Source: Clostridia bacterium (lineage in GTDB: Bacteria > Bacillota > Clostridia > Christensenellales > CAG-1252). From it: DNA of 5,213 bases. The position numbers and the translations under genes are program-made. The stretch covers positions 1 through 5,213 of the forward strand of contig SACC01000119.1 in assembly GCA_009928745.1 (NCBI GenBank), in the 5' to 3' direction. This document shows positions 1 through 5,213 of the stretch, piece by piece. The notes under the pieces are model-generated. The model worked only from the letters and a program-made list of their open reading frames with translations. It did not search any database and had not been told where the DNA came from. The first letter of the stretch is position 1, and every line of letters begins with the position of its first letter.

Positions 1-330
1 GTGGCGCGTTACGAGAAGCAGCTATCCTATTACACGAAGAAATGGGAGTTGATCGATGATTTGATCGGCGCGCTCTTGGACTGGAAACTTTCACAGATCG
101 AAAAAAATATCGCTGAAGTCGAATACAATATGTACAGCGAGGACTACACTAACAAACAAAAAGCCTTTACCTACGGAGGCGTTTCAGAACAGGACGTGCA
201 GATCGCGCTGATCCGCCGTGACCTTCATTTGGCCGAACTCGACTATTACAAAAACTATCGCGAGATTACTGCACACCGCGAGCGCGGTTTTGTTAATCCT
301 AAAACACATAAAACTTTTCATACAATATAA
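1..330 (+). CDS. Hypothetical tyrosine-rich helical protein, probably 5'-truncated
   Basis: The reading frame is open from the first base of the window to a TAA at 328-330, giving 109 residues. It begins with GTG, but no upstream sequence is visible, so I cannot tell a true start from an internal valine; I treat it as probably the C-terminal part of a longer protein. It is hydrophilic with no signal peptide or membrane segment, and rich in Tyr (10 residues), Lys, Glu and Asp. Residues about 15-48 and 62-92 look like two amphipathic helices separated by a Gly-Gly turn at 59-60. The pattern of Gly-Val-Ser, then an Asp-Val, then Ala-Glu-Leu-Asp-Tyr-Tyr at about 60-83 faintly recalls the helical repeats of TolC-type efflux proteins, but this is only a resemblance. 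No catalytic motif is visible. The 361-base gap and new promoter downstream suggest it is not in the operon of the next gene. I do not recognise the family. Confidence 0.55.
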   Translation: MARYEKQLSYYTKKWELIDDLIGALLDWKLSQIEKNIAEVEYNMYSEDYTNKQKAFTYGGVSEQDVQIALIRRDLHLAELDYYKNYREITAHRERGFVNPKTHKTFHTI

Positions 331-339
331 TATGTTAAA

Positions 340-381
340 TTAGGCTCATATATGCTTTTTGTTAGGCTTAGATATGTTTTT
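340..381 (+). repeat. Imperfect tandem pair, 22-bp period
   Basis: Two near-copies start with TTAGGCT at 340-346 and 362-368. Each is followed by an ATATG (350-354 and 372-376) and then a T-run. About 17 of 20 aligned bases match. The 22-base period is close to two turns of the DNA helix, so both copies would face the same side of DNA, as paired protein-binding sites often do. Neither copy makes a hairpin. Function is unknown; chance similarity in AT-rich DNA is possible. Confidence 0.5.
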
Positions 382-461
382 GAATAGTTTCAGTGATTAA
401 TTTATACATACATTCGGACATATTGATATAAATAATTCTGGCTATACGACATATATGCTTT
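347..461 (+). repeat. 12-bp direct repeat CATATATGCTTT (two copies)
   Basis: CATATATGCTTT occurs exactly at 347-358 and 450-461. The core CATATATG is itself a perfect palindrome. The first copy overlaps the 22-bp-period tandem pair. The half-site CATATA also occurs at 496-501 and 661-666, the latter inside the palindrome of the downstream promoter, so all may be sites for one DNA-binding protein. That link is inference. Confidence 0.45.
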
Positions 462-498
462 ACCATTGGCTAAAATATTGACTTATTTATACATACAT
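400..498 (+). repeat. 14-bp direct repeat ATTTATACATACAT (two copies)
   Basis: An exact 14-base repeat lies at 400-413 and 485-498, with start points 85 bases apart. The second copy fills the spacer of the weak promoter candidate at 478-503. A 14-base exact match within 361 bases is more than expected by chance even at this base composition, though low-complexity AT-rich sequence weakens the argument. Confidence 0.5.
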
Positions 499-503
499 AT
501 AAT
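478..503 (+). promoter_or_regulatory. Weak candidate sigma-70-type promoter
   Basis: TTGACT at 478-483 matches five of six -35 bases and TATAAT at 498-503 is a perfect -10 box. The spacer is only 14 bases, shorter than the usual 16-18, and there is no TG extension before the -10. The -10 box is also one arm of a small palindrome, TATAAT-GA-ATTATA (498-511). If active it would transcribe the foldable block at 545-610. The poor spacing makes this uncertain. Confidence 0.3.
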
Positions 504-544
504 GAATTATACTTGTCTTAATGATTGTAAAGTGTATATTAGAG

Positions 545-610
545 CGCAATAAGGCAATAATTTTATCATCGCCGTAACACAGAATTGCGTGCAATTTTGC
601 GGCAAAGGAG
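545..610 (+). other. Foldable GC-richer block ending in an orphan SD-like AAAGGAG
   Basis: Bases 541-600 hold 24 G or C of 60, against about 28% for the whole intergenic region. GCCGTAA at 571-577 can pair with TTGCGGC at 597-603 (one G-U pair), enclosing AATTGC-GT-GCAATT at 583-596. Alternatively CGCAAT at 545-550 can pair with ATTGCG at 584-589, which excludes pairing within 583-596. AAAGGAG at 604-610 directly follows the outer stem and resembles a Shine-Dalgarno sequence. No useful reading frame follows: the ATG at 612 gives only four codons and the peptidase start is 81 bases on. It may be an RNA leader or small RNA, or merely decayed sequence. Confidence 0.3.
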
Positions 611-656
611 CATGTTGTATAAATAGATATGTTAAGCCTCGTTATTAAAATCGTGC

Positions 657-685
657 TTTACATATATATCTATATGTAGTATAAT
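657..685 (+). promoter_or_regulatory. Strong sigma-70/SigA-type promoter for the peptidase operon
   Basis: TTTACA at 657-662 (five of six -35 bases) and TATAAT at 680-685 (perfect -10) are separated by exactly 17 bases, the optimal spacing. Transcription would be expected to start about seven bases after the -10 box, at or within a base or two of A692, which is also the first base of the peptidase start codon. The promoter should drive the peptidase, translocase and rimO-like genes. No TG extended -10 is present. Confidence 0.72.
659..678. promoter_or_regulatory. Operator-like palindrome within the promoter spacer
   Basis: TACATATA at 659-666 and its exact reverse complement TATATGTA at 671-678 flank a four-base centre, TATC. 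The 20-base element overlaps the -35 box and ends one base before the -10 box. A protein bound here would block RNA polymerase, so repression is the natural reading. The regulator is not in the window and the site matches no operator I can name with confidence. Because it is pure AT-rich sequence, coincidence cannot be excluded. Confidence 0.42.
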
Positions 686-691
686 TGTATT

Positions 692-1936
692 ATGAGTGGC
701 ATTATAACTTTAAGTAGCGGATTACGCATAGTTCATAAATATATTCCTCATGTCCGTTCGGTAGCAATGGGCATTTTTGTTGGCGCAGGCAGCAGAGCCG
801 AGACACCTTCTAACAGCGGCATATCGCATTTTATCGAGCATATGTGCTTTAAGGGTACAAAGACCCGTTCGGCTTTTCAGATTGTTGAGGAGATAGACAG
901 TCTTGGCGCGCAGATTAACGCTTTTACTTCCAAAGAAGCAACGGCGTATTATACTCTTTGCATAGACGAGTATGTAGAGAAATGCGCCGAGATACTGGCT
1001 GATTTATTCCTTAACCATACTTTTTTACCTGAGGAGATGGATAAAGAAAGGGGCGTTATTCTTGAGGAAATCGCTATGGTAGAGGACACTCCCGACGATT
1101 TGTGTCAGGAGCTTGCTTTTAAGGCTTATTGGGGTAAGAACTCTCTTGGTATGCCCATACTCGGTACGGCTGACAATATCCGCCGCTTTACCAGTGAAGA
1201 TTTGTTTGCGTATGAGCGCAGCCATTATGTCTCGGAAAATACTGTTATATCTTTTGCAGGCAATATTTCTGAAGAAAAGGTCATTGAAATAGTTAAAAGA
1301 TATTTTGAAATTCCTAAGGGACAAGCGGATAAATTATATATGAAAGTCGATGGTCACGGCAGCAGATATTTGAAACGCAATAAGACCATTGAGCAAGCTA
1401 ATATATGCATTGTATATCCTTCGATAAAAATCGAAGGACTATATGAGCCTGCTCTCAATATATTGAATTGCGCGTACGGTTCGGGTATGAGCAGTATTCT
1501 TTTCCAAAGAGTACGAGAGCAGCTAGGGCTGGCTTATTCGGTATATTCGTTCCCGTCGGCGTATACCGATTGCGGAGTATTCAGTCTATATGTCGGCACT
1601 AACCCGTCTTCGCTTAAAAAAGCGCTTGAGGCGGTAGCGGATATTAACAAAGAGATTATGGAAAAAGGGCTTACTAAGGAAGAATTTTTGCGCGGAAAGC
1701 AGCAGATTAAAGGCGCGTATATTCTCGGTCAGGAGAGCACCTTGGCAATTATGCGCGCAATGGCTCGTTATGCGCTGGGCGAGAACGAATATTTTGATAT
1801 CGAAAAGCGCGCCGCGCTCCTTGAAGAAGTAAGCAAAAAGGAAGTGAATGAGCTGATTGCAAAAATATTTACTTCAAAACCTTCTATCGGCTATGTCGGA
1901 CGCAAAGTTGATTTTGATATCAAGTCAATACTATAA
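692..1936 (+). CDS. M16 family zinc peptidase (MlpA/YmxG-like, processing-peptidase type)
   Basis: This 414-residue protein has the length and layout of single-chain M16B peptidases, relatives of the mitochondrial processing peptidase beta subunit. The inverted zinc motif His-Phe-Ile-Glu-His lies at residues 46-50: His46 and His50 are expected zinc ligands and Glu49 the catalytic base. The third ligand is probably Glu126 in the Glu-Glu-Ile segment, 76 residues after His50 as in processing peptidases. The C-terminal half carries Arg275 and Tyr282 within VREQLGLAYS, the conserved substrate-contacting pair, so both halves look intact and active. There is no signal peptide or membrane segment, suggesting a cytoplasmic enzyme; the natural substrate is unknown. 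The ATG at 692 is fixed by family N-terminal similarity (LSSGLRIV at residues 7-14) and by an in-frame TAG at 677-679. It has no Shine-Dalgarno sequence and coincides with the predicted transcription start. Similar genes occur near ftsK/spoIIIE in Firmicutes. Confidence 0.93.
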   Translation: MSGIITLSSGLRIVHKYIPHVRSVAMGIFVGAGSRAETPSNSGISHFIEHMCFKGTKTRSAFQIVEEIDSLGAQINAFTSKEATAYYTLCIDEYVEKCAEILADLFLNHTFLPEEMDKERGVILEEIAMVEDTPDDLCQELAFKAYWGKNSLGMPILGTADNIRRFTSEDLFAYERSHYVSENTVISFAGNISEEKVIEIVKRYFEIPKGQADKLYMKVDGHGSRYLKRNKTIEQANICIVYPSIKIEGLYEPALNILNCAYGSGMSSILFQRVREQLGLAYSVYSFPSAYTDCGVFSLYVGTNPSSLKKALEAVADINKEIMEKGLTKEEFLRGKQQIKGAYILGQESTLAIMRAMARYALGENEYFDIEKRAALLEEVSKKEVNELIAKIFTSKPSIGYVGRKVDFDIKSIL

Positions 1937-1940
1937 GGGG
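1935..1940 (+). promoter_or_regulatory. RBS of the translocase gene, overlapping the peptidase stop
   Basis: AAGGGG begins within the TAA (1934-1936) that ends the peptidase and lies six bases before the ATG at 1947. A TTG at 1944 is in frame but only three bases from this site, so the ATG is the better start. The overlap with the upstream stop suggests translational coupling. Confidence 0.65.
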
Positions 1941-1946
1941 TAATTG

Positions 1947-4900
1947 ATGAATAACTACGACAGAAGATATGGACCGCCGAGGGAGCATGCTCCCAGACAG
2001 GAAAGACCGCGTATGCGTCCTTCCTACGGCAGACCCGTAAGACGCAAAAAGAATCCGGCATTGGGCGTCGTCAAAGTGTTGACGATAGTCTTATTCTCGT
2101 TCTTTTTACTATCGGCTGTCGGTTTACTAGGTGGTATGGGACTAACCGTCAAAAAATATTTTATGGGTTTGTTCGGCTTATCGGCAATAGCTATCGCAGT
2201 TGCGGGTATGCTTATATGCGCTCTAAAGATTTTTGGCTTCCGCTTGTCAAGAATGAAAGGCAAAACAGCCTTCTTTACCTTTACTCTGGTTGGAATTTTT
2301 CTGTTATTTTTACAAATTATTACCACTGTTGAAATCTTTAGATCGATTGAGAACATTACGCTAAGTCAATATCTGAAGGTGTGTTTTGACAACGGCGCGC
2401 GTATATCAGGCGGCTTAATCGCGGGTATTTTCGCATATCCTTTCCTTAACTGGGTTGGCGCAAGAATGTCACTGATATTATTGACAATGATGTTTTTTGG
2501 TATTGCATTCTTTACCTTCCTTCCCTTGTTATTAGAGGAAAAACAAATCAATAGAGAGGTTACTGCGGCGCCCAGGACACAAAAGATTATTAAGAGTAAA
2601 GAAGAAGTCTCGTTATTTGTTGATACGGTTGACGGTAGTAAGAACGCTAACAAGATTAATAAGAAATCCATCTTCACATCAAAGAACGAGGATAGCGGGT
2701 TCAGTATACTCAATCCTAATAAAGAACAGGATTTTGACCGAGAAGAAAGAGAAGAAGCGGTTTTCAGCTCTAAGCAGGGTATTAACAGCGAGGACCCGAG
2801 TGTCCGTAAGCAAGCGGTCAAGAACATTCTTTTCCATATGGACGATAAGGAAGCGAGCGCAATTTTTTCCGAATCAAAGGAAAGGGAGAAACCTGTCGAG
2901 GATAAACCCAAGCCTGTTAATACTCCTCCCAAAATGACAGAGTATAAGCCCAAAGACGATGAATTACCGATTTTTTTAGGCACTCGTAAGCTAGCGCAGA
3001 ATAAAGCCAGCGAATTATTGTATGGCGAGATTAACAAATCACAGAAGAGTCTTTTGCCCGATGATGCAAAAGGGGGACGTACCATTACGCCTGAGGACGC
3101 TAGCGCAATGGAGTATAAGAGAGACGATTTTTACAGCAAAGACAGAGGCGATGCGCCTAAACAGCAAGCAGAAGATTCGGCAAAACCTAGTAAGCAGACT
3201 GCCAAAGATATACTTTTTGGTAAGGGTATACAGCAACAAAGCTCGAAACCTGTCGGCAACGGTAACGATATAAGGACGGACGGCAATTTTGGTCTGTTCG
3301 GGGTAAAAAAGGAAAAGCCCAAGAAAGATGAAAAGCAGTCAAGGAGTTTTGACGACGCATTGTCGAAGCTTGACGGACAAAAAACATCAAGAAGCCTTTT
3401 GAATTTTGACGAGGACAAGCCTGCTCGTAAAAGCGGAGGCATATTGCCTGATATCAACGATGTACTGTTCCGCAATGACCGCAAGGAGAGCAATCTTGAT
3501 AAAAAACCTTTGATTCGGGCAGAGCAAATGGTCTTGGGGGAAAAGCCCGAGCCCAAAAAGATTGACAGAAGATATACTGCTCCGCCATACAGTCTGTTAA
3601 AAGAGTATCCGCCTCCAAAGATTGTGGAAGATCATAACGAAGTTGCCAACAACCTTTGCAATGCGTTAGCCGCATTCGATATCAATGCCGAAGTAATCGG
3701 TCATCAACGCGGTCCTACTTTTACGCAGTTCGCTTTCCGTATGCCTGACGGCGTATCTATTAAACGTGTAACCAGTATTGAGACGGATATTAAGCGTAAG
3801 TTAAAGACGACAGAAGATATCAGAATTATACCTGCGATTGAAGGTATGGACGCTTTTGGCATAGAGATGCCCAACCTTGTCCGTTCTACTATCGGTATGA
3901 AAGATTTGATTAATTCGCCAAAATTTGATCAAGAAAACAAACTATTTTTTGCGCTGGGAGTTGATGTCACCGGCACTCCGTACTATTGCGATTTGTTATC
4001 AATGCCGCATTTGCTAATAGCCGGTTCAACAGGCTCGGGCAAAAGTGTATGTCTGAACACTATAATCTGCAGTTTTCTCTATCACTATTCTCCAGAAATT
4101 GTAAGATTTATTATGATTGACCCCAAGAAGGTGGAGTTAAATGTATATAACGGCATACCTCATATGATACTCAATTCCACAGTTACCGAGTGCAATAAGG
4201 CGGTTAACGCCCTTAGTTGGGCGATAAGCGAGATGGACAGGCGTTACAGCGTTTTGCAGGAGGCAAGCTGCCGATCCATATATGACTACAACGCAAAGCA
4301 AAAGCTTGAAGGCAAAGAAAAGATGCCATATATTGTTATCGTTATAGATGAGATGGCAGATCTAATGACTCGCGCAAGAAAGGATGTTGAGGACAGGATT
4401 AACAGTTTGACCAGTAAAGCAAGAGCCTCGGGCATACACCTTATTACCGCCACGCAAAGACCTTCGGTAGATGTAATTACCGGAACGATTAAGAATAACC
4501 TACCCACGCGTATCGCGTTCAAGGTAACCTCTTTTGCCGATTCTAAGACAATACTAGACAAGGCGGGAGCGGATAAATTGTTCGGCAAAGGCGATATGCT
4601 CTTTATGAGCGCAGAGTTCTCTGAGCCCAAAAGACTGCAAGGTCCCTTCCTCTCAGATCAGGAAGTCAGAGATATAGTTAAATATGTGAAGAGCAACAAC
4701 TCAGCCGATTACGACGAAGAAGCGAGCAAGATAATATTCGCGGAGAAAGTCGCAGCAGATGACGCTGCGTCTAATATTGAAGAAAACAGCGACGGAGAGA
4801 ACGACCCGCTATTCGAGGAAGCTGTAAGATTCGTTGTAGAGAGCAAGATAGGCTCAATATCTATGTTGCAGAGAAGATACCATATCGGATTCAACCGCGC

Positions 4901-5036
4901 GGGCAGACTTATCGACGCAATGAGCGCGAGAGGTATGGTGGAGCAGCTGGAATATGGCACAAGTAAGCCAAGGTCAGTGCTGATTACCTCAGAAGACCTC
5001 GAAAGAATTTTCTCAAGCGGAGAAGACGACGAATAA
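1947..5036 (+). CDS. ftsK/spoIIIE: DNA translocase, FtsK/SpoIIIE family
   Basis: This is a membrane-anchored, ATP-driven hexameric motor that moves chromosomal DNA through the division or sporulation septum. It has 1029 residues from ATG 1947. An Arg/Pro-rich tail (to about 37) precedes hydrophobic segments at about 40-63, 71-95, 108-130, 153-170 and 173-196. The family has four membrane helices with both ends cytoplasmic, so one segment may be only partly inserted. A charged, low-complexity linker covers about 200-545. The alpha domain follows at about 547-645 and the RecA-like motor at about 665-905, with Walker A GSTGSGKS at 693-700, IDPKKVELNVYNG from 724, Walker B ending Asp801-Glu802, and TATQRPS at 834-840. 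After an acidic spacer, a winged-helix gamma domain (about 954-1016) has LQRRYHIGFNRAGRLIDAM, which in relatives reads directional DNA sequences. All ATPase residues are present. It is longer than B. subtilis SpoIIIE (about 790 residues), mainly through the linker. Sequence alone does not separate an FtsK role from a SpoIIIE role. Confidence 0.96.
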   Translation: MNNYDRRYGPPREHAPRQERPRMRPSYGRPVRRKKNPALGVVKVLTIVLFSFFLLSAVGLLGGMGLTVKKYFMGLFGLSAIAIAVAGMLICALKIFGFRLSRMKGKTAFFTFTLVGIFLLFLQIITTVEIFRSIENITLSQYLKVCFDNGARISGGLIAGIFAYPFLNWVGARMSLILLTMMFFGIAFFTFLPLLLEEKQINREVTAAPRTQKIIKSKEEVSLFVDTVDGSKNANKINKKSIFTSKNEDSGFSILNPNKEQDFDREEREEAVFSSKQGINSEDPSVRKQAVKNILFHMDDKEASAIFSESKEREKPVEDKPKPVNTPPKMTEYKPKDDELPIFLGTRKLAQNKASELLYGEINKSQKSLLPDDAKGGRTITPEDASAMEYKRDDFYSKDRGDAPKQQAEDSAKPSKQTAKDILFGKGIQQQSSKPVGNGNDIRTDGNFGLFGVKKEKPKKDEKQSRSFDDALSKLDGQKTSRSLLNFDEDKPARKSGGILPDINDVLFRNDRKESNLDKKPLIRAEQMVLGEKPEPKKIDRRYTAPPYSLLKEYPPPKIVEDHNEVANNLCNALAAFDINAEVIGHQRGPTFTQFAFRMPDGVSIKRVTSIETDIKRKLKTTEDIRIIPAIEGMDAFGIEMPNLVRSTIGMKDLINSPKFDQENKLFFALGVDVTGTPYYCDLLSMPHLLIAGSTGSGKSVCLNTIICSFLYHYSPEIVRFIMIDPKKVELNVYNGIPHMILNSTVTECNKAVNALSWAISEMDRRYSVLQEASCRSIYDYNAKQKLEGKEKMPYIVIVIDEMADLMTRARKDVEDRINSLTSKARASGIHLITATQRPSVDVITGTIKNNLPTRIAFKVTSFADSKTILDKAGADKLFGKGDMLFMSAEFSEPKRLQGPFLSDQEVRDIVKYVKSNNSADYDEEASKIIFAEKVAADDAASNIEENSDGENDPLFEEAVRFVVESKIGSISMLQRRYHIGFNRAGRLIDAMSARGMVEQLEYGTSKPRSVLITSEDLERIFSSGEDDE

Positions 5037-5055
5037 AGGGGACAAGGCGAAAGCC
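5035..5055 (+). promoter_or_regulatory. Distant SD plus GAAA-loop mini-hairpin before rimO
   Basis: AAAGGGG at 5035-5041 overlaps the translocase stop codon but ends 22 bases before the rimO ATG, too far for normal initiation. Between them, GGC-GAAA-GCC at 5046-5055 can form a three-pair hairpin with a GNRA-type GAAA loop. Folding out these ten bases would leave about 12 bases between the SD and the ATG. A shorter AAGG at 5044-5047 is 16 bases away and overlaps the hairpin arm. No other start codon lies in frame between the stop at 5034-5036 and the ATG. Confidence 0.4.
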
Positions 5056-5063
5056 GAACACAT

Positions 5064-5213
5064 ATGAAGATTGGAATTGTATCGCTTGGATGCGATAAAA
5101 ATAAAGTTGATACCGAGAATATGTTGGGATATTTAGCGTGTGGCGGTCATGAGATCGTGAGCGAATATTCTGACGCAGATATTGTTATTATCAATTCATG
5201 CGCCTTTCTCAAG
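5064..5213 (+). CDS. rimO: Ribosomal protein S12 methylthiotransferase RimO, N-terminal fragment
   Basis: The frame starts at ATG 5064 and is cut by the window end after 50 codons; the full protein should be about 430-450 residues. The visible part is the start of the UPF0004 methylthiotransferase domain. The opening, MKIGIVSLGCDKNKVDTE, matches the RimO-type signature (Ser-Leu-Gly-Cys-x-Lys-Asn-x-Val-Asp) better than that of MiaB, the tRNA-modifying relative. Cys10 and Cys46 (in Asn-Ser-Cys-Ala-Phe) are the first two of three cysteines expected to bind the auxiliary 4Fe-4S cluster. The third, the radical-SAM CxxxCxxC motif and the TRAM domain lie beyond the window. RimO adds a methylthio group to a conserved aspartate of ribosomal protein S12. 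The gene starts 27 bases after the translocase and in its frame, so co-transcription is likely; rimO after ftsK/spoIIIE is a common clostridial order. Another methylthiotransferase is possible but less likely. Confidence 0.87.
   Translation, partial: MKIGIVSLGCDKNKVDTENMLGYLACGGHEIVSEYSDADIVIINSCAFLK

Larger units (their letters stand above)
331..691. other. AT-rich intergenic region with repeats and promoter signals
   Basis: This 361-base stretch has about 28% G+C by hand count and no open frame longer than about 16 codons on the + strand. It holds several short direct repeats sharing an ATATG core, a weak promoter candidate near 478-503, a GC-richer foldable block at about 545-610 and a strong promoter at 657-685. 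I found no convincing rho-independent terminator after the upstream gene: the T-runs at 356-360 and 377-381 are not preceded by a stable GC stem. Transcription from upstream may therefore read into this region. The individual elements are listed separately. Confidence 0.8.

Noticed and set aside
352..400. Two tiny frames, ATG 352 (11 codons) and ATG 374 (8 codons), each seven bases after an AGG
   Set aside because: The AGG is only a partial ribosome site that comes with the repeated unit, and the peptides show no similarity to each other. The pairing is explained by the direct repeat.
331..400. Rho-independent terminator after the first gene
   Set aside because: T-runs are present at 356-360 and 377-381, but the only adjacent self-complementary sequence is the eight-base CATATATG without a loop, and no GC-rich stem exists.
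629..679. A 16-codon hydrophobic frame (MLSLVIKIVL...) downstream of AAAGGAG
   Set aside because: The SD-like site ends 18 bases before the ATG, too far, and the frame runs through the promoter at 657-685. It is probably chance in AT-rich DNA.
1025..1324. Antisense 99-codon frame inside the M16 peptidase gene
   Set aside because: It lies wholly opposite a well-supported conserved coding region and shows no family resemblance.
1944..1946. TTG as the translocase start, one codon upstream of the ATG
   Set aside because: It is only three bases from the AAGGGG site, while the following ATG at 1947 has a six-base gap and is the stronger start codon.
2366..3085. A 239-codon open frame on the - strand opposite the translocase linker
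   Set aside because: It is antisense to a confident gene in its low-complexity region. Its Leu/Ser-rich translation is what the reverse complement of Lys/Glu/Asp/Ser codons yields, and it has no recognisable domain.
1947..5036. SpoIIIE recognition sequence (GAGAAGGG) or a dif-like site within the window
   Set aside because: Scanning by eye found no exact GAGAAGGG and no recognisable Xer recombination site.

Overview
The window looks like core chromosome of a Bacillota (Clostridia-like) bacterium. It carries an M16-family zinc peptidase, a SpoIIIE/FtsK-type DNA translocase and the start of a RimO-type methylthiotransferase, all on the + strand and closely packed. This order is familiar from low-to-moderate-GC Firmicutes. 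The coding DNA has moderate GC, while the one long intergenic region is only about 28% G+C (100 of 361 bases, hand count). No insertion sequence, CRISPR array, tRNA or rRNA was recognised.

Layout: (1) Bases 1-330 hold the 3' part, or possibly all, of an unrecognised, tyrosine-rich, probably helical protein. (2) Bases 331-691 have no credible gene but are dense in signals: short direct repeats built around ATATG, a weak promoter candidate, a GC-richer block that can form alternative hairpins next to an orphan Shine-Dalgarno-like AAAGGAG, and a near-consensus housekeeping promoter at 657-685 with a palindrome in its spacer. (3) Bases 692-1936 encode the M16 peptidase. (4) After a 10-base gap, 1947-5036 encode the translocase, 1029 residues long, with an unusually long disordered linker. 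(5) After 27 bases, a rimO-like gene starts at 5064 and runs off the end.

The three right-hand genes probably form one transcript driven from the promoter at 657-685. The peptidase and translocase look translationally coupled, because the translocase ribosome binding site overlaps the peptidase stop codon. The products do unrelated jobs (proteolysis, chromosome segregation, ribosomal protein modification), so this is a conserved housekeeping cluster rather than one pathway.

I do not see a new defence or mobile system. The most unusual points are regulatory. The promoter places its predicted transcription start on the A of the peptidase ATG, implying a leaderless mRNA, and an operator-like palindrome sits in that promoter. 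The rimO start has a GNRA-type mini-hairpin between a distant Shine-Dalgarno sequence and the ATG. The translocase linker also carries recurring short hydrophobic motifs.
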